64,000 nucleotides of DNA from JAKACA01 sp052143575 (GTDB lineage: Bacteria; Actinomycetota; Acidimicrobiia; Acidimicrobiales; Bog-793), in contig JBKQSP010000033.1 in assembly GCA_052143575.1 (NCBI GenBank), positions 1 through 64,000 on the forward strand, read 5' to 3'. The notes under the pieces are model-generated. The model had not been told where the DNA came from and ran no database searches. It worked only from the letters and a program-made list of their open reading frames with translations. Shown here piece by piece: positions 35,148 to 43,373 of this stretch (the stretch's first letter is position 1; the number at the start of each line of letters is the position of its first letter). The position numbers were made by a program, and so were the translations under genes.

Positions 35148-36140
35148 ATGCACACCCGCCTCACTACCCTGCTCGGGATCGAGCACCCCGTGATGCTCGC
35201 CGGCATGGGCGGCGTCTCCTATGCGCCGCTCGTGGCGGCCGTCTCGGAGGCGGGCGGCTTCGGCACGCTCGGAGCCTCCACGATGGGACCTGACGGCATG
35301 GTGGCCGAGATCCGGGAGGTCCGGCGCCTCACGGACAAAGGGTTCGGCGTCGACCTGCTGACGGCGATGCCGGGCGATCTCGAGCGCCAGGTGCAGTCGC
35401 TCATCGAGGAGGGGGCCACCGTCTTCGTCGCCGCCCTCGGCGTGCCGACGACGGTGGTCGACATGTGCCACGACGCCGGCGTGCTCGTCGTGAACATGTG
35501 CGGGAAGGTCGACCACGCCCGCCGGGCCCTTGATGCCGGCTGTGACATCGTCGTCGCACAGGGAACCGAGGCGGGCGGTCACACGGGCACGGTGGCGACC
35601 ATGCCGCTCGTGCCCCAGATCGTCGACGCCGTCGGTGCCGACATCCCCGTCGTGGCGGCGGGGGGCATCTTCGACGGACGTGGCCTGGCGGCCGCGCTGG
35701 CGCTCGGTGCAGACGGCGTCTGGGTCGGCACGCGCTTCATCGCCACCCCCGAGGCGAGAGCCGTCACCGGCTACAAGGAGGCGCTCGTGGCCGCCCGGGA
35801 GGACTCGACGGTCGTGAGCCGGGCGTACTCCGGCAAGACCATGCGGGTGCTGCGCAACGACTACACGAAGTACTTCGAGGAGCACCCCGACGAGCTGCAG
35901 CCCTTCCCCGCCCAGCTCGGGCGCTCCATCGGCGACGGGGCCCTCCATCTCGGCGGCGAAGCCGACCACCCCGGCGGGGACAGCATCGACACGAGCCGCG
36001 AGTGCTACCCAGCCGGCCAAGGCACCGGCGCCATCGGCGAGCTCGTGCCGGCGGGCGAGCTCGTGCGGCGCCTCGTCGCCGAAGCCGAGGCGGTTCTCGA
36101 ACGGATCGGTGGCCTGACCTCGCCTCCGGCGCCCAACTAA
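35148..36140 (+). CDS. Nitronate monooxygenase / 2-nitropropane dioxygenase-like flavoprotein
   Basis: A 330-residue FMN TIM-barrel protein. The N terminus (LGIEHPVMLAGMGGVSYAPL) and the flavin-phosphate regions (VVAQGTEAGGHTG; VVAAGGIFDGRGLAAALALGADGVWVGTRF) fit the NMO/FabK-like family. ATG 35148 is preferred over the upstream GTG at 35097, which lies inside the operator. It may oxidise nitronates or act in acyl-chain metabolism; the surrounding acyl-CoA genes favour the second, by inference. Confidence 0.85.
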   Translation: MHTRLTTLLGIEHPVMLAGMGGVSYAPLVAAVSEAGGFGTLGASTMGPDGMVAEIREVRRLTDKGFGVDLLTAMPGDLERQVQSLIEEGATVFVAALGVPTTVVDMCHDAGVLVVNMCGKVDHARRALDAGCDIVVAQGTEAGGHTGTVATMPLVPQIVDAVGADIPVVAAGGIFDGRGLAAALALGADGVWVGTRFIATPEARAVTGYKEALVAAREDSTVVSRAYSGKTMRVLRNDYTKYFEEHPDELQPFPAQLGRSIGDGALHLGGEADHPGGDSIDTSRECYPAGQGTGAIGELVPAGELVRRLVAEAEAVLERIGGLTSPPAPN

Positions 36141-36143
36141 TCT

Positions 36144-36159
36144 GACTGACTCATCAGTC
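36144..36159. promoter_or_regulatory. Operator-like inverted repeat GACTGA-N4-TCAGTC (site 2)
   Basis: Same perfect arms as at 35090, here around CTCA. It lies three bases after the monooxygenase stop and 13 bases before the acyl-CoA dehydrogenase start, so a bound repressor would block the gene's promoter or ribosome-binding region. Confidence 0.65.
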
Positions 36160-36172
36160 GACAGGAGCTCCG

Positions 36173-37441
36173 ATGCGCTGGAAGGTGGAGGACACGCCCG
36201 AGCGGGCGGCGTTCCGGGCTGAGTTCAGGACGTGGCTGGCCGAGGTGTTGCCCGCCGGGTGGATCGAGGCGCTCGAGAGCCAGGACGACGCCGCCTTCGC
36301 GACGGCGCGGTCGGGTTTCGACTTCCTCGCCTGGATGGGCACGATCGGCCGCACGGGCTATGCCGCTCCCTTGTGGCCTCGCCAGTACGGAGGGCTCTCG
36401 GGCGAGGCCTGGATGCAGCAGATCGTGCGCGAAGAGCTCTCGGCCCATCGCCTGCCGACCTTTGGCGTGAACCTCCTCGGCGTCGGCCTGGCAGGCCCGA
36501 CGATCATCGCCCACGCCAGCGAGGAGCAGAAGGCCCGCTACCTTCCGAAGATCCTCTCCGGCGAGGAGATCTGGTGCCAGCTCTTCAGCGAGCCGGGCTC
36601 GGGCTCAGATCTCGCCTCCCTCGGAACCCGGGCGGTGCGCGACGGGGACGAGTGGGTCGTCAACGGCCAGAAGGTCTGGACCTCGATCGCCTCGTTCGCC
36701 ACCTTCGGGATGCTGCTGGCACGAAGCGATCCGGACGTCCCCAAGCACGAGGGGCTCTCCTACTTCATCGTGGACATGCACTCGCCCGGCGTCGACATCC
36801 GACCGCTCCGCCAGATCACCGGCTCGGCCGATTTCAACGAGGTCTTCTTCAGCGACGTGCGGGTGCCTGACGCCAACCGAATCGGCGAAGCCGGAGAAGG
36901 CTGGCGCTATGCCCGCACGACGCTCATGAACGAGCGCGTGGCCCTCTCGGGGCTCTCCATCGATGCCGCCTCTCTCACCGGCGGGCTCCGCCGCGACGCC
37001 TGGGAGGCCCTGCTCTCCGGCGTGAGTGACCGCGACAATCCGATCATCCGACAGGAGCTCGCCCGCATCCACATCGCCCAGGAGGTGAAGGAGATCACGG
37101 CGTTTCGAGCGAGCGCGGCCCGGCTCGCCGGCCAGATCCCCGGCGCAGAGGGCGGCATCTCCAAGGTCTTCAACGCCGAGTTCAACCAGTACCGGGCGAA
37201 CGTCGCCATGAACGCCGCCGGCATGGCGTCCATCGCCTGGGAGCCAGAGCCCGCCCGTGCCTTCGGCGCTTCCGGCGACCGGTCCGCCAAAGCGACGGCG
37301 TTCCTGCGCACGCGGGCCAACACCATCGAGGGCGGCACCTCGGAAGTGCTCCGCAACCAGATCGGGGAGCGCATCCTCGGGCTCCCCCGCGAGGTGGAGG
37401 TCGACAAGGGGGCGCCGTGGATGGGGACGCGTCGCAGTTGA
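36173..37441 (+). CDS. Acyl-CoA dehydrogenase
   Basis: A 422-residue FAD enzyme for the alpha-beta desaturation of acyl-CoAs. Signature parts: LFSEPGSGSDLASLGTRAV (FAD/substrate loop), QKVWTSIASFATFGMLLAR, the middle beta-domain (SADFNEVFFSDVRVPDANR) and the C-terminal TIEGGTSEVLRNQIGERILG. ATG 36173 has AGGAG eight bases upstream. The last 25 bases overlap the TetR gene. Part of an acyl-CoA degradation cluster with the thiolase-like and enoyl-CoA hydratase genes. Confidence 0.92.
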   Translation: MRWKVEDTPERAAFRAEFRTWLAEVLPAGWIEALESQDDAAFATARSGFDFLAWMGTIGRTGYAAPLWPRQYGGLSGEAWMQQIVREELSAHRLPTFGVNLLGVGLAGPTIIAHASEEQKARYLPKILSGEEIWCQLFSEPGSGSDLASLGTRAVRDGDEWVVNGQKVWTSIASFATFGMLLARSDPDVPKHEGLSYFIVDMHSPGVDIRPLRQITGSADFNEVFFSDVRVPDANRIGEAGEGWRYARTTLMNERVALSGLSIDAASLTGGLRRDAWEALLSGVSDRDNPIIRQELARIHIAQEVKEITAFRASAARLAGQIPGAEGGISKVFNAEFNQYRANVAMNAAGMASIAWEPEPARAFGASGDRSAKATAFLRTRANTIEGGTSEVLRNQIGERILGLPREVEVDKGAPWMGTRRS

Positions 37442-38124
37442 GCTCGGCACTCGACGGGCTACCGGCCGCCCGCCCGTTTCGTCGTGCCGTCAGCGATGCC
37501 GACAAGGCCTCCCGGCGCTCAGACATCCTCTCGGCGGCGAAGCAGGTCTTCGCCGAGCGCGGCTACCACGCCACCACGGTGGCAGACATCGCACGCCAGG
37601 CGGGTCTCTCGTACGGTTCCATCTACTGGTACTACGACTCGAAGGAGACCCTCTTCCACGAGCTCATGTCGGCGGAGGCGCAGGCGCTGCGGACCCACAT
37701 CAACGCAGCCGTGCGGGCCACCTCCGCCGAGGAAGGGCCTTCGGCGCCCCTGCAGGCCGCCGTACGGGCGACGCTCGAGTTCTACGAAGCAGACAGCGCC
37801 CTCGTGAAGCTGTTGTTCCGGGACGCCTTCGCCCTCGGGTCGGCCTTCGAGGAGCATCTCTATGCCATTCACGCTTCCTTCGTCGAGGATGCCGAGCGGC
37901 TCGTGCTCCTCGCCCAACGCCAGGGCGCCCTCGTGGAGGGACCGCCGCGGATGATCGCCTTTGCCATCACGGCCCTCGTCGGCCAGCTCGCCCACCGCCG
38001 GCTCACGACCGAGGACGGGCTGAGCGCCGGCGTGGCCGCCGGCTTCGTCGTGCAGCTGTTGCTCGACGGCCTGCGCCCCCGCGAGCCCGCCGAAGGCGGC
38101 GCCCGGGTCGTGGAGCGGCCGTGA
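37417..38124 (+). CDS. TetR-family regulator, probable repressor of the acyl-CoA cluster
   Basis: A 235-residue protein. The HTH at about 35-80 reads ILSAAKQVFAERGYHATTVA-DIARQAGLSYGSIYWYYDSK; the rest is an all-helical ligand-binding domain. The start lies inside the acyl-CoA dehydrogenase end and its stop overlaps the thiolase start (GTGA), so it is expressed with the genes it probably controls. The two GACTGA-N4-TCAGTC palindromes at 35090 and 36144 are its likely sites, and acyl-CoA its likely ligand; both are inference. Confidence 0.85.
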   Translation: MDGDASQLSSALDGLPAARPFRRAVSDADKASRRSDILSAAKQVFAERGYHATTVADIARQAGLSYGSIYWYYDSKETLFHELMSAEAQALRTHINAAVRATSAEEGPSAPLQAAVRATLEFYEADSALVKLLFRDAFALGSAFEEHLYAIHASFVEDAERLVLLAQRQGALVEGPPRMIAFAITALVGQLAHRRLTTEDGLSAGVAAGFVVQLLLDGLRPREPAEGGARVVERP

Positions 38125-39755
38125 GCCTCGACCCGGATCGGACACCGGTCGTCGTGGCCGTCGGGCAAGCCGAGAGCCGCGACCTCGCACTCGGCCCGCT
38201 CGAGCTGGCCGAAGCGGCCGCCCGGCAGGCACTCGATGCCTCGCCGAGGCTCGCAGGCGCCATCGAGCGGGTGACGCTCGTGAATGTCCTCTCGCGGCGG
38301 GCGGGCGTCGCCCCCGCCGGTGCGTTGTGCGAAGCGCTCGACCTCCGCGGCCGCCCCCGCGAGACGACGAGCATCGGGGGCAACACGCCGCAGGCCATGG
38401 TCGAGCGCGCGGCCGGTGACATCGCCGGCGGCCGCCTCGGGGCGACCCTCATCGTCGGTGCCGAAGCCGTCCGCTCCGGCCGTCTCCGCTCGGCAGCAGC
38501 CGTCGAGGAGAAGAAGGCGCCTCCCTCGGCCGGCGCAACGGCCTCCGCCGCCGGAGCCGAGCGAGCCCGAGAACCCGACGTCGTGGTCGGGACGGACCGT
38601 CAGGACCTCTCCGACGAGGAGCGCCTGGCGGGCCTCTACATCCCCTTGCACGTCTATCCCATGTTCGAGAGCGTGCTTGCCGCCCGCGCCGGCCGCACGC
38701 CCGCTCAGCAGCGCGCGGTCATCGGGCGACTGCTGGCGCCGTTCACCGAAGTAGCTGCCGCCAACCCGCACGCTTGGTTCCGCCAGGTGCGCTCGGCCGC
38801 AGACCTGGCGACCGTTTCGCCTGACAACCGCCTTGTGGCCGAGCCCTACCTGAAGACGATGGTTGCCTTCCTCGGTGGGGCACAGGCGGCAGCCGTCGTG
38901 GTGACGAGCCTTGCCGTCGCCAGGGCGCTGCGGCTCGACGACGGCTGCCTGTTCGTGTGGTCCGCCGCCTCCGCCAACGAGGTCTGGTTCCCGATGGCCC
39001 GTCCCGATCTCGGGGGCGCCCCAGCCCTGGAGGCCGCCGCCTCCGCCGCCCTGGGCGCTGCAGGGATCGGCGTGGACGACGTGTCGGCCTTCGACCTCTA
39101 CTCGTGCTTTCCCTCCGCCGTGCAGATCGCCGCCGCCAGCCTCGGCCTCCGTCTCGACCTCGATCATCCGGAGGAGATGCGGCCCATCACCGTCACCGGT
39201 GGCCTTCCCTACTTCGGAGGACCTGGCAACAACTACAGCACGCACGCCGTGGCGGCGATGTTCGACCTCTTCCGGTCGAGCACGGGCTTGTCCGGCGCTG
39301 GCAACGGCCCTCGGCTCGGTCTCATCACCGGTGTCGGCTGGTACCTCACGAAACACTCGGTCGGTGTCTACGGCTCGGCACCCCCTCCGCAGGGCTACGC
39401 GCCGGTCGACACCTCGACCGCCCAGGCCCTGATCGACGCCTCGGCCTTGCCCTTCGTGGCGGCCGGCGAGGAAGTGGCGGCGGAGGGCACCGTCGACGCC
39501 TCCACCGTCATCTACGACCGGGACGGTCGTCCGACGGCGGCGCCCGTCGTCGCCACACTGCAGGACGGGCGCCGCGTCGTTGCAGCCGCCTCCCCGCGTG
39601 GAGCCGAGGATGCCGCCGGTACGTTCCTCGTCGGAGCGAGGATCCGGGTGGAGGGCGCCGCCGGCGCCGCCGTCGCTCCGGCGTACTCGGTCGTCGAGGC
39701 CCCTCTCTCCCCTTCTGTGCCGGCATCAGCGGCCACAGCCTCTCCCGCCACCTAA
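38121..39755 (+). CDS. Thiolase-like acetyl-CoA acetyltransferase homologue
   Basis: A 544-residue protein of the thiolase superfamily with a C-terminal OB-like extension (about 430-520: VIYDRDGRPTAAPVVATL). The His-bearing motif FGGPGNNYSTHAVAAMFDLF is present. Where thiolases carry the nucleophilic Cys it reads SIGGNTPQAMVERA, and the second Cys region reads GVGWYLTKHSVG, so neither catalytic Cys is evident. It may be a non-condensing or lyase-type member. GTG 38121 overlaps the TetR stop. Confidence 0.8.
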   Translation: MSLDPDRTPVVVAVGQAESRDLALGPLELAEAAARQALDASPRLAGAIERVTLVNVLSRRAGVAPAGALCEALDLRGRPRETTSIGGNTPQAMVERAAGDIAGGRLGATLIVGAEAVRSGRLRSAAAVEEKKAPPSAGATASAAGAERAREPDVVVGTDRQDLSDEERLAGLYIPLHVYPMFESVLAARAGRTPAQQRAVIGRLLAPFTEVAAANPHAWFRQVRSAADLATVSPDNRLVAEPYLKTMVAFLGGAQAAAVVVTSLAVARALRLDDGCLFVWSAASANEVWFPMARPDLGGAPALEAAASAALGAAGIGVDDVSAFDLYSCFPSAVQIAAASLGLRLDLDHPEEMRPITVTGGLPYFGGPGNNYSTHAVAAMFDLFRSSTGLSGAGNGPRLGLITGVGWYLTKHSVGVYGSAPPPQGYAPVDTSTAQALIDASALPFVAAGEEVAAEGTVDASTVIYDRDGRPTAAPVVATLQDGRRVVAAASPRGAEDAAGTFLVGARIRVEGAAGAAVAPAYSVVEAPLSPSVPASAATASPAT

Positions 39756-39772
39756 CCCGAAGGAGCAACGTC

Positions 39773-40573
39773 ATGTCGGACGCCACGACCGAAACCCCAC
39801 CCGAAGAGCCACTCATCCGCCAACGCCACGGCAAGGTCGAGCTGCTGCGGATCAACCGGGAGCGGGCGCGCAACGCCATCGACGGTCCCACGAGCATCGC
39901 CCTCGGGCGCGCCCTCGAGGAGATCGCCGCTGACGACGACGTCTGGGTGGTCGTCCTCACCGGGACGGGCGAGAAGGCCTTCAGCGCCGGCATGGACCTC
40001 AAGGCCTTCGCCGCCGGGCAGGCCGGGGACATCATGTCGGCGGAGCACGGCTTCGCCAACATCGCACGCCGCAACTTCCCGAAGCCGCTCATCGCCGCCG
40101 TCAACGGCGTCGCCCTCGCCGGCGGGTGCGAGATCGTGCTCTCCTGCGACCTCGTCGTCGCCGCCGAGCACGCCGCCTTCGGGATCCCCGAGGTCAAGCG
40201 CGGTCTCGTGGCGGCCGGGGGCGGGCTTCTGCGCCTCCACCAGCGCATCCCCTACTCCATCGCTCTCGAGCTGGCCTTGACGGGCGAGACGATCTCGGCG
40301 CAACGTGCCGCCGAGCTCGGCTTCGTCAACCGTGTCGTGCCGGCCGAGCAGGTCGTGCCGGAGGCGCTCGCCCTGGCGGAGAAGATCTGCGAGAACGCCC
40401 CCCTTTCGGTGCGCGCCTCCAAGGAGATCATGCGGCGCTCGATCGGCCTCACCGAGGACGCCGCCTGGGACCTGAACACCCAGCTCATCGTGCCGATCTT
40501 CACGAGCCGCGACGCCATGGAGGGTGCCACCGCCTTTGCCGAGAAGCGGCCCCCCGTGTGGAGCGGCAGCTGA
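39773..40573 (+). CDS. Enoyl-CoA hydratase/isomerase family protein
   Basis: A 266-residue crotonase-fold enzyme. The oxyanion-hole segments are FSAGMDLKAFAAGQ and AAVNGVALAGGCEIVLSCD. The catalytic-region Glu residues fall in GGCEIVLSCD and FGIPEVKRGLVAAGGG. ATG 39773 has an AAGGAG site eight bases upstream (39760-39765). It follows the thiolase-like gene by 17 bases and completes a beta-oxidation-type operon. Confidence 0.9.
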   Translation: MSDATTETPPEEPLIRQRHGKVELLRINRERARNAIDGPTSIALGRALEEIAADDDVWVVVLTGTGEKAFSAGMDLKAFAAGQAGDIMSAEHGFANIARRNFPKPLIAAVNGVALAGGCEIVLSCDLVVAAEHAAFGIPEVKRGLVAAGGGLLRLHQRIPYSIALELALTGETISAQRAAELGFVNRVVPAEQVVPEALALAEKICENAPLSVRASKEIMRRSIGLTEDAAWDLNTQLIVPIFTSRDAMEGATAFAEKRPPVWSGS

Positions 40574-40759
40574 GCTCACCGGTATGGAGGCGGGCTCATC
40601 CGCTCGATCGGGCGGGTACGTAGTGCACGAGGAGGGGGTTGCGTTCCCCTTCCGAGCGACGCCAGCATGGAGAGGTGCGACGGTGGCTCGCGCTGGGCCG
40701 CGTTCGCCGCGCCAGGAAGTCTCGTCTAATCTGAAGTGGTCCTCATGAAAGGAGGGCAG

Positions 40760-41005
40760 GTGATCCTCGCTGAACTTTTCGGTGCCGACGGCATCATCGT
40801 CATCGTGTGTGTGGTGGTTGTCCTCCTCTTCGGCGGAGCCAAGCTGCCGAAGCTGGCGCGCGGGCTCGGAAGTGCCTCGCACGAGTTCAAGAAGGGCCTG
40901 GAGGAAGGCGACAAGGACGGGGCGCTGCCCGGCACGGGAACGTCCAACACGTCCATCACGCCGACGACTCCCGAGGCCCTGCCGAAGGACGCCAGCGCCA
41001 GCTGA
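40760..41005 (+). CDS. tatA: Sec-independent translocase subunit TatA/E
   Basis: An 81-residue protein with one N-terminal helix (IIVIVCVVVVLLFGGAKLPKLARGLG), the F/L-GG-x-KLP hinge and an amphipathic helix (SASHEFKKGLEEG), then a Thr/Pro/Ser-rich tail. It is the pore-forming Tat component. GTG 40760 follows an AAAGGAGG site at four-base spacing and gives the standard TatA length; a GTG at 40736 is in frame but would add an unlikely extension. No tatB or tatC is adjacent. Confidence 0.88.
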   Translation: MILAELFGADGIIVIVCVVVVLLFGGAKLPKLARGLGSASHEFKKGLEEGDKDGALPGTGTSNTSITPTTPEALPKDASAS

Positions 41006-41126
41006 GCGCCCGGCGGGACAAAGTGACCGCTGCGGAGACGGCCCCCTCGTCCGTCGCGACCTGACGCTGCGGCGCCTCAGCATCTGACTCGCCCTCCCTG
41101 CAGGCGATGCCGGTACTGTCAGCCGC

Positions 41127-42404
41127 ATGGACGACGTCCTCGACTTGGCTGATCGCCTCTGGAGGGGTGAAGCCGACGTCAGCGACCATCACCCCCTCGG
41201 CTCGGACGGGGGCCTGAGCGAGGTCGCCGACGGTGTCGCCTACGTGGCGTCGTTCGCGAGGGTGTCGGCCTTCACGACGGCCGACGGGCTCGTCCTCGTG
41301 GACACCGGGCATACGTTCGCCGCCCAGCAGATCCACGAGCAGATTCGCCGCTGGGGTCCGGGCGGTGCCGCCGGGCGCCTGAACACGGCGATCTTCTCCC
41401 ACGGCCACGTCGACCATGTCTTCGGCGTCGGCGTCTTCGAGGAGGAGGCGCGCTCGAAGGGCTGGCAGGAGCCCACGGTCGTGGCGCACGAGGCCATGCC
41501 GGCGCGCTTCGACCGCTACATCCTCACGGCCGGCTACAACGCCATCATCAACCAGCGTCAGTTCGGTCTCCCGCAGCTGACGTGGCCGACCGAGTACCGC
41601 TACCCCGACCGGACCTACCGCGATCACCTGCAGCTGGAGGTGGGCGGCACGGCCTTCGAGTTGCACCACGCCCGCGGCGAGACGGACGACCACACGTGGA
41701 CCTGGGTGCCGGAGCGGGGGATCCTCTGCACGGGCGACCTGTTCATCTGGGCATCGCCCAACGCCGGCAACCCCCAGAAGGTGCAGCGCTACCCGGTCGA
41801 ATGGGCGGCGGCGCTTCGCACCATGAGCGATCTCGGCGCTGCCGTGATGCTGCCGGGTCACGGTTTTCCCGTCGTCGGCCGCGAGCGTGTCCAGGAGGCC
41901 CTTACGGCGACGGCCGAGCTCCTCGAGTCCATCTCCTCCCAGACGATCGCCCTCATGAACGCCGGCGCCCGTCTCAACGACGTCATCCACTCCGTCGTGA
42001 TGCCGGCCGAATTACTCTCCCGCCCGTACTTGCGCCCCGTCTACGACGATCCCGAGTTCATCGTCCGCAACATCTGGCGCCAGTACGGAGGATGGTACGA
42101 CGGCGATCCCGCCAGCTTGAAACCGGCGCCGGCCCATGCGCTGGCAGCCGAGCTCGCCGAGCTGGCCGGTGGGGCGTCACGGCTGGCCGCCCGCGCCGAG
42201 GCTCTCCTCGCCTCCGGCTCGAGCACCGATTTGAGACTGGCCGGCCATCTCGCCGAGCTGGCTGCCCTGGCGGCGCCGGCTGACGCGGGTGTCCACCGCG
42301 CCCGCGCCGAGGTCTTCGCCGCCCGCGCCGCCGCCGAGACCTCCACGATGGCGAAGGGGATCTTCGGCTCGGCGGCGAGCGAATCCCGCCACCACCTGGC
42401 CTGA
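41127..42404 (+). CDS. MBL-fold hydrolase of the alkyl-sulfatase type
   Basis: A 425-residue metallo-beta-lactamase-fold protein. Zinc-binding motif SHGHVDHVFG, further ligands in HHARGETDDHTW, GDLFIWASPN and LPGHGFPVVG. The C-terminal part (YGGWYDGDPASLKP) matches the dimerisation domain of SdsA1-like alkyl sulfatases, but the third, SCP2-like domain is missing. No signal peptide is seen, so a cytoplasmic esterase/sulfatase role is likely. The exact substrate is not inferable. Confidence 0.85.
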   Translation: MDDVLDLADRLWRGEADVSDHHPLGSDGGLSEVADGVAYVASFARVSAFTTADGLVLVDTGHTFAAQQIHEQIRRWGPGGAAGRLNTAIFSHGHVDHVFGVGVFEEEARSKGWQEPTVVAHEAMPARFDRYILTAGYNAIINQRQFGLPQLTWPTEYRYPDRTYRDHLQLEVGGTAFELHHARGETDDHTWTWVPERGILCTGDLFIWASPNAGNPQKVQRYPVEWAAALRTMSDLGAAVMLPGHGFPVVGRERVQEALTATAELLESISSQTIALMNAGARLNDVIHSVVMPAELLSRPYLRPVYDDPEFIVRNIWRQYGGWYDGDPASLKPAPAHALAAELAELAGGASRLAARAEALLASGSSTDLRLAGHLAELAALAAPADAGVHRARAEVFAARAAAETSTMAKGIFGSAASESRHHLA

Positions 42405-42497
42405 CCGCTCGCTCGCCTCGGACCGGGAGCCGCCCGCGGGCGGACCGCGAGCATGCGTTCTGGCCCGGCCGAGACAGCGGTGACTAATGTCGCAGCG

Positions 42498-43373
42498 ATG
42501 CCTCGCCGACCCCGCCGCCAGCCGGCCGCGCCCGAGCACCGCAGGAAGCGCTTCGCGCCGGCGGCCGTCGTGGCCGTCCTCGCTCTCGCCCTGAGCGGTT
42601 GCGACGTGCGTTTCGGCCAAGTCAGAGGTGCCACGAGCCAGTCGCACCTCGAATTCCGGCTCTGGTTCTGGATGATGGTCGCCGGTATCGCCGTGGCCGT
42701 GTTCGTGTGGGGGCTCATCTTTTGGTCCATCTTCCGCTACCGGAGGAAGGACGACCGCATGCCCAAGCAGTTCTCCGAGCACATCGGGCTCGAGCTGACC
42801 TACACGATCATCCCGCTCATCATGGTCCTCGTCATCTTCGGCTTCACCTTCGTCGTCGAGAACAACATCGACGACGTCCTCACGCCGCCGCAGGTGACCG
42901 TGAACGCCACCGCCTACCAGTGGGGCTGGATCTTCCAGTATTCGCAGCCGGGCCCGGGCGCCAGCTGCACGACCTCACCAGCGGACTGCGTCACGGTGCA
43001 GACGCCGCTCGATGCCGCCCAGTCGGCGCTCGCCCAGCCCTACACGTCGTCGATCTACCCCCAGCTCGTGCTGCCCGCCGGCGAGACGGTGAGGATCTTC
43101 CTGCGCTCGAATGACGTCATCCACGGCTTCTACGTGCGATCGTTCAACTTCAGCCGCTACGCCCAGCCCGGCGTCGTGAACTCCTTCGAGTTCCACCCGA
43201 CGACAACCGGCATTTTCCCGGGACAGTGCACCCAGTACTGTGGCCTCTACCACTCCGAGATGCTGTTCAGCGTAAAAGTCGACACGCCCAGTCAGTTCCA
43301 GACCTGGTTCTCCCAACAGGAGCAGAAGCTGAAGACTCCCTCAACCCTGCAGAGCCTTCTGAGGACGCCGTGA
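42498..43373 (+). CDS. ctaC: Cytochrome c oxidase subunit II
   Basis: A 291-residue lipoprotein-type subunit: Arg-rich N terminus, lipobox ALSGC, two helices (WFWMMVAGIAVAVFVWGLIFW and TYTIIPLIMVLVIFGFTFVV), then the periplasmic cupredoxin domain. The CuA ligands are in HGFYVRSFNF and CTQYCGLYHSEM. ATG 42498 is preferred to the GTG-type start at 42453 because the signal segment then has normal length. It takes electrons from the bc1 complex encoded at 53-57 kb. The ctaD start overlaps its stop. Confidence 0.95.
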   Translation: MPRRPRRQPAAPEHRRKRFAPAAVVAVLALALSGCDVRFGQVRGATSQSHLEFRLWFWMMVAGIAVAVFVWGLIFWSIFRYRRKDDRMPKQFSEHIGLELTYTIIPLIMVLVIFGFTFVVENNIDDVLTPPQVTVNATAYQWGWIFQYSQPGPGASCTTSPADCVTVQTPLDAAQSALAQPYTSSIYPQLVLPAGETVRIFLRSNDVIHGFYVRSFNFSRYAQPGVVNSFEFHPTTTGIFPGQCTQYCGLYHSEMLFSVKVDTPSQFQTWFSQQEQKLKTPSTLQSLLRTP

